Assembly (NCBI GenBank): GCA_013400115.1
Contig: VXBP01009421.1
Coordinates: 24,545-88,544, forward strand
DNA from: Rhinopomastus cyanomelas
Lineage: Eukaryota; Chordata; Aves; Bucerotiformes; Rhinopomastidae
DNA: 64,000 bases
Direction of reading: 5' to 3'
Below, piece by piece: positions 26,101 to 35,692 of the stretch. The notes beneath the pieces were generated by a model. That model had not been told where the DNA came from. It saw nothing but the letters and a program-made list of their open reading frames with translations, and ran no database searches. The position numbers were made by a program, and so were the translations under genes. Position 1 is the first letter of the stretch; every line of letters begins with the position of its first letter.

Positions 26101-26749
26101 GAGCAATAGGGAGACCAAGAACACTACTTTTTAATGATCTGCAATTTGGAAGGATCTATTACACGTAATGCAATAAGGTAAATACACCTCTGAGCAGGCA
26201 CTAACCAAGTTAACCTGAAGAACACACAAACTGGCACCAGGCTCTGCAGGAGCACTCCCAAACAACAGAGCACCACCACCATGCTTCTAGGACCCAATCC
26301 ACCAGTTCTGTGCAGCGAGTGACACCCCATATACACAAACCAGGCCAGTCTTTTGAAAAACAGGGGTATTTCTAGCACAGTAGTACATTTTGTCATGCAC
26401 CGGTGATCACCAAATCATTGTTTCAGGCTGTTTATGAAGTAAGACAGACAGCCCTGGATCAGACTGCAATTCAGTTTTTGCTTTCACAGTTCTGTTCTGA
26501 TAGGACTTGAAGTATTTTCTCTCAAAAAAGCTTGGCTTTTCATAAATTCCATAGCAACAGGAAGGCTTCATGCAAGTTCGGTGACCTGAAACCTAGGGTA
26601 ACCTCAAAACTAGTTATCTGGAAAAACGCAGCCAAAGTCAGCCAGCTTTAAGGAAATCTGGTTAGTGCCATATCATGTTTTCCATGACAAGCATAATCAG
26701 CTCTGACTACTGTGTAGACCAATAAAACATGCAATTTTATCAAACTTAC
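23109..26749. other. Repeat-poor intronic stretch beside exon 2
   Basis: Intron 2 sequence next to the exon 2 donor. No gene or classifiable transposon was seen. TG/CA-rich patch at about 23.84-23.90 kb. Confidence 0.5.
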
Positions 26750-26785
26750 CTGATGCCCGTCTGGTGAATCGGTTTATTGCTGGAG
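26750..26785 (-). CDS. PRKAR2B: PRKAR2B coding exon 2 (36-nt micro-exon, inhibitor site)
   Basis: A 36-nt exon. Joined to the single G left by exon 1 it encodes APAINRFTRRAS and leaves one base over, so it enters and exits in phase 1. RRAS is the inhibitor site of RII subunits, which occupies the active-site cleft of the catalytic subunit and is itself phosphorylated. The serine would be residue 127 here. Splice signals are strong: a TTTTCTTTCAG acceptor directly upstream and a GTAAGTTTG donor directly downstream on the minus strand. The next codon in the family begins with G (Val), which fits the leftover base. It is too short to show up as an open frame of its own. Because 36 is a multiple of three, skipping it would keep the reading frame but delete the inhibitor sequence. 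Confidence 0.93.
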
Positions 26786-26786
26786 C

Positions 26787-29700
26787 TGAAAGAAAATACA
26801 ACATTTCAATCAGGTTTGTTTGCACCAGCTTCACACACTTCAAATGTAACAAGGTTGTACTTAGTCCAAAGCAGCAGCTACAAAATCTGTTAACCATCGT
26901 TTTGGTATCGTTAGAGAAACCCACATTAACTTTGCACACACTGAAAGTTCTCAGTAGCTTTGCAGGAGATATGGTACAGAGTAACCAGCAACCTGTCAAG
27001 ACCATTTTCAGCTTCATACGAGTTCCTGCTGCTTATTGCTGTTTATGACTGGCTGTGAAACATTTCGATTTGCATTTCAGTTATTTATTGAGAGCACAGA
27101 AAATGTATCCTGAAAACAGTGATGCAAGCTTGAATATAAAAAAATAAACCAAAACGTTTCCTTTTACAAAACCTAGTAGAAAGCTGGCACCAAAGATACT
27201 CCTCCTATAGAGGAAAAAAGGTTAATTTGCAATCCCGTATGAAAGATCAACATCTGCTTTGAGTTACCTTTAAACCTCCTTGGGGTAACTCAATAGCAAT
27301 GCCAGCCCGTCCCAACCCCAGTGCAGATTATTGTTGTGCAGTGCCATCTTGGAACATCTCCAACTGTGTGCTGCAAACACTTGGAATCAGACTCCCCTCT
27401 TGTTTCCAACTGGGGGAGATCACAAAATACATGTTAGAGCACACACTGCACTTCCAGATTTGCCAGGGTCTTCAAGAGCTAAAACAGATAAAGGAATAAT
27501 GTTTTATAGCTTGCCTTCCAAATACAACCTTCAGTCTGCCTCTAATTAGTATAAAACACTGGTCTTCAAGCCTACTTTCATGTGCTAGAGTAACTGCTAG
27601 AATAACAGTAGGAAGAAAATCTGAATGACCTAATTTCAAAAATGGACAGCAACTACATTAAGAATTTATGCTCTTACACTGCTTATTAATATTCAGCCTT
27701 AAAAACTGACCTTAATGTTTACAAGGAATTTGGAAAATATTTAACTTTATTTTATCCCTCTTAATCTTACATGGGAGTTATGAAAAAATTTCTTTATCTT
27801 GCTTTAGATGTTCAAGAGTAACAAAAATTGCTGAGAAGAGGCAGTAACAGTTTAAACACAAACTGACTTTATTCCTTTGGAGAAAAAAAAACCCAGAGTA
27901 AAGCTACAACTTCTTTGTGCAGCACATACAGTAGTGACTGGTCCAAAGTGGCAAGAACTCACACTGGGAAACCCAACTACAGCGGTTCAGTGCACTAGTC
28001 ATGAGCAGGAAAGCCTCCAGTGAATGAGCTATCACAATCCCTTAAGCTGCAAACACATTGTTTTATCATGAATTCTAATTCCCCTCAACAATTATGTTTT
28101 ATAAAAAAGACAAGGAACGCAGCCTTTTTTTTCTTTCAAGCAGACCCCACATTTTATGCAACTAACTCTGCTGTAATACAGGGGGTGGTTTCATATCCCA
28201 GAACTGCTCATTTTGTCACTGGGGTTACAGGCCAAATTAATTGCAGGACACCAGTCATGACTCTCACCATCGGATGGCTGAGTTTTAGAAAGCAAATCAG
28301 CAGTGGTTCTCAGCAGACAGGCACATACTGAATTTGTAAAAAATTGAATCTGACATATTTCTATCAAGAAAACATAAAATAGTTATCTGTCCCCATTTAA
28401 AAGCTTTCCCCAAAACACACAGAGGGTATTTGGCTGTGGCTGTCAGTTCTGTACATCATTTAAAGATAGGAAGGTTGAATTCCTCTAGACGGCCACCTCA
28501 GCACATTTTACCAACATAAAGAAAATAAAACAATGACATAAAAAAAGAACATCTCACACAATACTAACGTAGTTGGAAGACTGCTACTCTTTGCAACAAG
28601 TTACTGGCACTGTCAGGCAGACAAGTTCTCTTTCAGCTACACAGCTCTAAATTTACTCTTATTTATCTGCAGGGAGCTCGACTTTACAAAGTTTACAAAC
28701 TACTTACTTTCAGGAAAAAAAAATAGAAAAAAAACTAAGCAAGAATGTGAGAATCTTGATAAGCAACTATTTTGAGGTAATTTGAATAACAAGTGCCTGA
28801 GCAGCAACCAGGCAAAGCCTTCCTCCCCAGACTGGGATTTTGCAAGGGTCATCCAATTGTGTTACTGGGAGATTTAGAAGCAACACTCCGTTTTCTTATG
28901 GAGCAAGCTGAACTATTCTCTACTTCTCTTGTGGCAAAATACAACATTCTTTTGTCGCCCAGCAAGATAGAAGGTTAGCTTACAAGAAGGTGTCAGAGAA
29001 TCATCAGCCCTGCAAGAAATTGAACTGTTTTCACTACAAAGTAGATGTGTGGTCAGCCAGGTCACTATGACAGTTGGTGCGATAAGATGGGCAACAGAAA
29101 GTCTATGAAGCGTTTTGCTGGAGCCACAAAAACATTTCCATTACTATCTTTTAACCACGTCAGGAAGTTAGTCTTGTCTGAGAAACAAATGCAGAGATCA
29201 ATGGCAGAAACATTCAATGAAGGACACTGACTGCTCCTCCTGGAGCACAGAGTATCAGGAGCCACACAGGTTTCCAGGGAAGAAGCACTACTTGCTCTCC
29301 TGTGCTTATTATCTTCCCTGGATATCTTTTTTTAGCCACTGTCCTTAACTAAGTTCTGGGCTAGGCTGACTCTTAGGTTTAGACCAAGATGTCCTGAGTC
29401 ACAAGGCTTAAGTGAAAGAGGCCCCTGGAGAATACCAGATTCACCCATGAGGGCAGCTGGCTTTGGGGGCTACAGCCCAAGGACTACTTCCTAGTAGGAG
29501 AAACCCAGGCAGCTTTGGCTACCCCATCCGTGCCAACATCCAGCTCGCAGTCCTGCAGACACACACTGGTTCACAGCTCCACATTATTCCAGTGACAGTA
29601 AAGATGGGAAAGGAATGGCAATATCTACGTGGCTATTCAAGTTAATGCTACAGCAAAAATATCCTTTATCTTAAACGTTGCAGGGACATTGTGCTGAGGA

Positions 29701-31284
29701 CTGGTTGCACAGAATGATTCAATAAAACAACTTGCTAGAAAAAAATCTTCCGTACAGTAATTTACAGCTACACACCCCCTAGACTTGTACAAAATGTAAA
29801 AGGAACAAAAAAACCCCACAGAGTACCAAACCTCATCATTTCAAACTCCAGGGATTTTTCCCAATAAAAGGTAAACTGGCATTTAGAAGTTGTAATTTTT
29901 TACACTGAGAAAGAGCGCTGCACCACAACTGAGTAATGTACCGGTGTGCTCTGAGGTTCTTAAAGAGCGTGGTCTCACTCCCATATCAAACAAAACCCTC
30001 CAGGTTCTAGTTTGTCCCAACCGAGATTTATTACAAACTTACATGGGGGAAATTAATGAAAGAGGGGAAAAGATAAATTATAGGGATCTGTATCCTGATG
30101 AAGTTTTTATTAAATTGTAATTTGAAACTGTGCAAGCTATTGATCCTTACCTGACGTATTAGAGTTGTTTTGTTGTTAGCTCTGTGTAAGACAAAATTCC
30201 ACCATCTGTTACCTGCCAGTGGCTGAAAATCGTGTTTGCAAATGCTTGCTCAGATGACTATACAAAAGTATAATTTTTAAAATGTTTTGGCAATGAAGTA
30301 AATAAGCAGAAATAACTGATAAATGATCGAAAGAAGTTGAGGTGTTTAAATATATCCATTGACCAACAATGAAGGCTGTAAAAACAAACTACATGATTCT
30401 ATGATTCTACATGAAATACACACTAAAAATGGTGTCATCACTCAACAACTGCCTAACCATTGCTCCTCTCACCACTATGCTTTACCTCTCACACAACATG
30501 CTGGTCAGGAGCATCAAGGATGCATCACAATAGCTCTGAGAAACAGACCATAAAAGCAGCAAAATTTTGGACATAGAGCAGAAAATGGGGGTCTGTGGGG
30601 TTGTTTGTAGAATACCAAGGCAAAGGAGATAATGCTAACAAAGGATCCCTAGCTGGGCATCATCTGCGTGCTTAACTGGTTCTGGCAGCTTGAGCTGTCC
30701 CTGTTTGCAAGCTTACAGTTAAGTGCTCAAAGTCAGCTTTGCTTAAGAGACTGTCAAAGATTCTTCTGTCATTAATGTCACCTGGAATAAAAAGCTGAAC
30801 ACATTGCAGACATTTAGATATGCAGCCTTCCTAAAAGTCAGGGACTGACAGCCTGGGATTTAATAAGATGTTCTGCTTATCAAGAGGCTGCTAAGAACAA
30901 GCTGAAGCACTCTCTGACAACCTGACCCATAAACTGGTGCCTTCTGCAGGTCTGCAAACCAGGGTTAGTGCTCAACCCAGCCCACTCTGCAGAGTGCATG
31001 GCCTGCAGAGTACATGCCTAAGCCAGGGTGAGGCTACCTGTTTCTCTGCCGCAGCTCCGGTGGACAAGAGACTGTTCAGCCATGGTTATGGCAACTCAAG
31101 GCAATGCTCTTCTAGAGCAAAATACATGAAGCCAAAACACTTGTTCTGAGTGACAAGCACTGTCAGGAAATTAGTCTTTAGTCTTCAGTATTAGTAAAAA
31201 TTAAATCACTTTCCACAAGCCCCACTTTCAATTAGACCCTGTAATTTCTCCTAAGGCAAAGAGCTAAATAAACCCAGAAATTAA
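26787..31284. other. Repeat-poor intronic stretch beside exon 2
   Basis: Intron 1 sequence upstream of the exon 2 acceptor. No exon or classifiable transposon was recognised apart from an orphan ATGATTCTATGATTCTAC at about 30392-30409. The 28.8-29.6 and 30.6-31.1 kb parts are less AT-rich but unclassified. Confidence 0.45.
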
Positions 31285-31285
31285 A

Positions 31286-31372
31286 TTCATAGAATCATAG
31301 AATCATAACGGATCGGAAGGGACCTCGAAAGATCATCTAGTCCAAGCCGCCTGCAACAGCGATTCTGCCATT
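31286..31372 (-). mobile_element. Short CR1 3' end
   Basis: Minus-strand CR1 tail: ATCATAGAATCATAACGGATC and GGAAGGGACCTCGAAAGATC, that is, the final ~85 bp including two ATTCTATG repeats. Confidence 0.85.
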
Positions 31373-31551
31373 ACATATCTAAAGCCTCCAAATTCAGCAC
31401 CTACAGCTCCCTAGACTCTATACTTTCCATGTGCTTCTCAGAGGTCTGACAACTTTTGGAAGTACTTTGATTGATGTCTAATCACATTTATATATTACAC
31501 AAATTCTTTTTTGCTTGTTTTCTTTCATAGAAGCACCAATTCACTTGGATT

Positions 31552-31712
31552 GTAAAAGACTTAACTCCAGCTATTATCTCAACACTCACAAGCCCTCAAC
31601 TAAACCGTATGCCTACACAACTTCTAAAACACCTCCAGGGAAGGTGACCATAACCCTGGACAAACCTTTCAGTAAATAAATTCTTCCAATCTAAACCATT
31701 CTTCATGCAACT
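31552..31712 (-). mobile_element. Old CR1, 3' portion (interrupted host element, part 1)
   Basis: Minus-strand 3' end of an old CR1 (AAAAGACTTAACTCCAGC; CCTCCAGGGAAGG; TTTCAGTAAATAAATTC). Comparison with the plus-strand relative at 18.85-18.92 kb shows it should continue directly into the sequence resuming at about 33167. The two parts are split by a younger CR1. Confidence 0.8.
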
Positions 31713-32197
31713 TGAGGCCATATAAGGATATCAAGCCCCAGACTGCTGAGACCCCAGAGGAAGTTGAGACAAAAGAGAAGTTTGCCCTGATTGATGAGGA
31801 CTGGGTTAGGGATAGGTTGAGCAAACTGGATGGACATAAATCCATGGGCCCTGATGGGATGCACCCGCGTGTGCTAAGGGAGATGGCGGAAGTCATTGCT
31901 CGGCCACTCTCCACCATCTTTGCTAAGTCGTGGGGATCAGGAGAGGTGCCTGGGGACTGGAGGATAGCAAATGTCACTCCAATCTTCAAAAAGGGTAAGA
32001 AGGAGGACTCAAGTAACTACAGACCGGTCAGCCTCACCTCCCTCCCAGGAAAGGTGATGGAACAATTTATCCTTGATGCTCTCTCTAGGCACACCAAGGA
32101 CAAGAGGGTCATTAGGGATAGTCAGCATGGCTTCACCAAAGGGAAGTCATGTCTGACCAACATGACAGCCTATTATGAGGGCGTAACAGGTGGATAA
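31712..32197 (+). pseudogene. CR1 ORF2 reverse transcriptase, N-terminal part
   Basis: 161-residue open segment with the CR1 RT hallmarks DEDWVRDRLSKLDGHKSMG, PDGMHPRVLREMAEVIARPL, NVTPIFKKGKKED and YRPVSLTSLPGKVMEQFIL, then QHGFTKGKSCLTN. A frameshift ends it before the catalytic motifs, so it is non-functional. Confidence 0.85.
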
Positions 32198-33166
32198 ATG
32201 ATGGCAAAGCAGTGGATGTGGTCCGTCCTGACTTCAGTAAAGCATTTGACACAGTCTCCCACAGCATCTTTGCAGCCAAACTGAGGCAGTGTGGTCTGGA
32301 CAATAGGGTACTGGGATGAGGGACTAGAAAGCACTATCAGCAACTCATCTGATTTCACAAAGCTGAGAGGAGTGGCTGACAGGTGGTGCTGCCATTAACT
32401 GGGACCTGGACAGGCTGGAGAGGTGGGCAGGGAGAAATTTAATCAATTTTAACAAGGGCAAGTGTAGAGTCTTGCATCTGAGAAAGAACAACCCCAGGTA
32501 CCAGTGTAGGGTGGGGACTGACCTGTTAGAGATCACTGTAGGAGAAAGGGACCTGAGTCCTGGTGGATAGCAGGACAACCATGCACCTTGTAGCCAAGAA
32601 GGCCAATGGCATCCTGGGGTGGATCAGAATGAGGGTGGTTAGCAGATTGAGAGAGATTTTCCTCCCCCTCTACTCTGCCCTGCTGAGACCACATCTGGAA
32701 TATCATGTCCAGTTCAAGGAGGACACAGAATTGCTGGAGAGAGTCCAGCGCCGACCCACAAAGATGATGAAGGGAGTGGAACACGTCCCTGATGAGCAAA
32801 GGCTGAGGGAGCTGGATCTCTTTAGCTTGGAGGAGACTGAGGCGTGACCTCATTAATGTCTATAAATATGTGAAGGGTGGGTGTCAGGAGGATGGAGCCA
32901 GGCTCTTCTCAGTGGCATCTAATGACAGGACAAGGGGCAGTGGGTGTGAGCTGGAACAGAGGAGGTTCCACATAAATATGAAAAGGAACTTCTTCATGGT
33001 GAGGGTGACAGAGCCCTGGAAGGGGCTGCCCAGGAATGTTGTGGAATCTCCTCTGGAGACATTTAAAACCCACCCGGATATGCTCCTGTGCAACTTGGTC
33101 TAGGTGATCCTGCTGTGTCAGGGGATTGGACTAGACGACCTTTTGAGGTCCCTTCCAATCCCTAAT
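31713..33166 (+). mobile_element. Younger CR1 nested in an older CR1
   Basis: Plus-strand CR1, 5'-truncated just before the RT. It begins CATATAAGGATATCAAGCCCC and ends CCTTCCAATCCCTAATGTT. It carries RT N-terminal sequence, a frameshift near 32190, and a deletion of roughly 130 bp near 32318 that removes the motif B region. The ORF2 C-terminus and 3' UTR follow. The flanks join cleanly into the old minus-strand copy. Confidence 0.88.
32563..33103 (+). pseudogene. CR1 ORF2 C-terminal part, two frames
   Basis: Continuation of the nested CR1: AKKANGILGWIRMRVVSRL, LYSALLRPHLEY, LERVQRRPTKMMKGVEH and LRELDLFSLEETEA (to 32847). After a frame change it continues KGGCQEDGARLFSV and RRFHINMKRNFFMVRV (32870-33103). 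Broken by a single-frame slip near 32840. Confidence 0.8.
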
Positions 33167-35030
33167 GTTGTTTCCTCTTTTCACTTGTTTGGACAGGCTA
33201 GTTCTCTACAGCCTCCTTCCAGATAGTTCTAGTGAGTCACAATGTCTCCCACTTCATTATCCTTTTTTCCAGGCTAAGAATCCCTGTTCACCCAGTTGCT
33301 CCACATAAGGAGATCCAGACTGTTCTCCAGCTTCACTACCCTTCTTTGGACATATTCTAGTACCTTAATGTCCTTCATGTAGAGAGGGCCCAAAAACTCA
33401 CAGCACTTGAGATTCAACCTCACCAATGTTGCTGAGTACTTCCCTGCTCCTGCTGGCCACACTATTCCTGATACAGGGCAGGATGCCATGTACCTTCTTT
33501 GCCACCTGGACACATAGCTGGCTCATGTTTAGCCAATCAAGACCTACAGGTCCCTATCTGCTAGGCACCTCTCCAGCCACTCCTCCCCAAGACTGCAGCA
33601 CTGCTGGGAGTTGTTGCAGCCAAAGTGCAGAACCCAGCATTTCAGCCTTATTGAAACTCATACAACTGGCCTTGGCCCATTGATCACATCTGTCCAGATC
33701 CCTCTGCAGAGCATTCCTACCTTCAAGCAGATCAATACTTCACCCAGCTTGGGGCAATCTGCAAACTCCCCTCATCCAGCTCACTGATGTTGAATGGGAG
33801 TGGCCCCAGTGAACACGACTCATGCTCAGCTGCCAACTGGATTTAACTCGCCATCATTCTTTGGGTCTGGCCAGCCAGCCAGTTTTTTACTCAGCAAAGC
33901 ATACACTCATCCAAACCATGAGCAGCCAGTTTTTGAAGGAGAATAGGGTGGGAAACAGTGTCAGTGGCTTAAGTCAAGGTAAACAACATCCACAGCCTTT
34001 CCCTCATCTGCTGAGTGGTGACCTTGTCACAGAAGTAAAAAATGTTTGTCAAGCAAGACCTGCCTTTCATAAACCTATGCTGAGTCTAATTACCCAGCTG
34101 TCCTGCATATACTGCATGATGGTACTCCAGATGTTCTACTCCATCAGCTTCACTGACACCAAAGTCAAACCAACAGCCCTGTAGTTACCTAGATCCTACT
34201 TTTAGCTCTTCTTGTAGAAGGGTGTCACAGCAGCTCATCTCCACTACATTGGGACCCCACTGGTCAGCCAGAATTTCTGGTAAGTGACGGAAAGTGGCTT
34301 GCTGAGCACCTCTGCCAATTGCCTAAGAACCCTTAGACTTGTGTACAATCTATGTGGTGCAGCACATCACTGTGAGGAAATAATTCTGCTCCTAATCTCC
34401 ATCTTCTAGCTCAGGGAAATGGATTCCCTGAATAGAACTGGTCTTATCACTAAAGACTGAGGCAAAGGCATTAAGCACCTCAGCTTTTTTGTCCATTCTT
34501 TATTACCAAGTTTCCTCCTGCATCTAACAGAGGATGGAGGCTCTCCTTGGCCTTTCTTTTGCTGCTAATGTGTTTGTAGAAACACTTCTGATTGTCTTTA
34601 AGAGCAGAAGCCAATTAACAATTTCTAGCTGGGCTCTGGACTAATTTTCTCCCTGCAGAGCCTCACATCATCTCTGTAATCATCATGTGTGTCTTGCTCC
34701 TTCTTACAAAAGCCATTAAACCACCATTCTTCCTCTGAGCTGCGTTCAAAGCTCCCTGTTCAGCCAGGTCAGTCTTCATTCTTGGCTTAAGCCTCCGAAG
34801 GGACTCTGTCAAGCAGTCTCTTAAACAAGTCAAAGTCTGTTCTTCGGAAGTCTAAGGTGGCAGTACTGCTGCCACTGCTCCGTATGTCTCTAGAGAACTC
34901 TATCATTTCATGATTGCTGTGCCTTAAATGGCCTCCAACTATCAAATCACCCACCAGGCCTTCTCTGTAGACAAAGAGCAGGTCCACCAGGACACCTTCC
35001 CTGGCAAAACCAAGGAAAACAAGGCAGCAA
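33167..35030 (-). mobile_element. Old CR1, main body (interrupted host element, part 2)
   Basis: Minus-strand continuation of the old CR1, running from the 3' UTR (33167) through decayed RT (about 33.8-34.2 kb) and linker (34.3-34.7 kb) to the endonuclease end (34787-35030, with STATLDFRRTDFDLFKRLL and GGHLRHSNHEMIEF). Many stops and indels are present, clearly older than the element inserted in it. Confidence 0.82.
34787..35030 (-). pseudogene. CR1 ORF2 endonuclease C-terminal fragment
   Basis: Reads VDLLFVYREGLVGDLIVGGH, LRHSNHEMIEFSRDIRSSG and TLDFRRTDFDLFKRLLDRVP. This matches the DLVLTNKEGLV ... SDHEMVEF ... TLDFRRANFGLFRDLL part of CR1 ORF2. Partial and inactive. Confidence 0.75.
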
Positions 35031-35040
35031 AAAAGTCCCA

Positions 35041-35475
35041 TCTACAACCCACAGAGGCTGCTCCGCACTGGAGCAGAGGATGGTGCCCTAAGAAGTCCGT
35101 GACTCTGAGGCAAGTCCACACTGGAGAGATCTGTTACCAAGAGGACTAAAGGCTGTGGAGGGGACCCAAGCTGGTGGGAGAGGTTTGTGGAGGCACACCA
35201 CATTGCTGTGGGGGAGAACTGCAAGGAGTTTTCCCCCAAGGAAGGAGTGGCAAAAACCACACAGAAAGAGCTAGGACCGATTGCGACCCTCATTGTAACT
35301 GGTGGGTTTTCCCTCCCTGTCCTCTGCCTCATCCCTTGAGCTTTTTTGTTGTATTTTTTCCTCCCATCACACTGGAGGTGAGCAGAAGCAAGTGGCTGTG
35401 TGGCTGACTTGTTGCCAGTTGGGTGGACTTTAAAAAAGACACCTCCAAATCTCTCTCTATCATGGGTAATTTTCA
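35041..35475 (+). mobile_element. Probable ERVL-type LTR fragment
   Basis: Contains the serial 'ggag ... gacccaagctgg' and CTGTGGAGGGGACCC motifs followed by GACCGATTGCGACCCTCATT and a T-rich stretch. This order is the one I know from avian ERVL LTRs. Clean ends are not visible, so it is either truncated or diverged. Orientation is inferred. Confidence 0.4.
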
Positions 35476-35539
35476 CTTTAGTATGGGATTAGTGCAGGTA
35501 CAATGATTATTTCAGAGTACTCCTGGGTCAACAGCAGAT

Positions 35540-35692
35540 GTAAAACAGAAAAAAGAACTCAGTCCAGCAGAGGGCCACTAAGATTATTGGGCACTGGAGC
35601 ATCTTTGAGGAAAGATTGAGAAACCTGGGGCTTGAAGAAGAGAAGACCGAGAGGGGACCAAATCAACCCTTTCAAATAGTTAGACAGAGCAC
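35540..35692 (+). mobile_element. Old CR1 fragment (ORF2 C-terminal region)
   Basis: CCAGCAGAGGGCCACTAAGA and GAGGAAAGATTGAGAAACCTG match the CR1 'RRAT..I..LE...YEERLREL' coding region. Only about 150 bp is recognisable. Confidence 0.6.

Larger units (their letters stand above)
1..26749 (-). other. PRKAR2B: PRKAR2B intron 2 (partial, continues past left edge)
   Basis: Starts with a GTAAGTTTG donor at 26749 and extends to the window edge without a recognisable exon 3. Exon 3 should encode the segment after RRAS (VCAEAYNPDEE-like), and I could not find it by eye on the minus strand. The interval contains CR1 copies, a solo LTR and a SINE-like element. A short or divergent exon could have been missed. 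Confidence 0.75.

Noticed and set aside
1..26749. PRKAR2B exon 3 on the minus strand
   Set aside because: I looked for the VCAEAYNPDEE and IIHPKTDDQRNRLQEACKD segments and found no convincing match. The exon probably lies left of the window.
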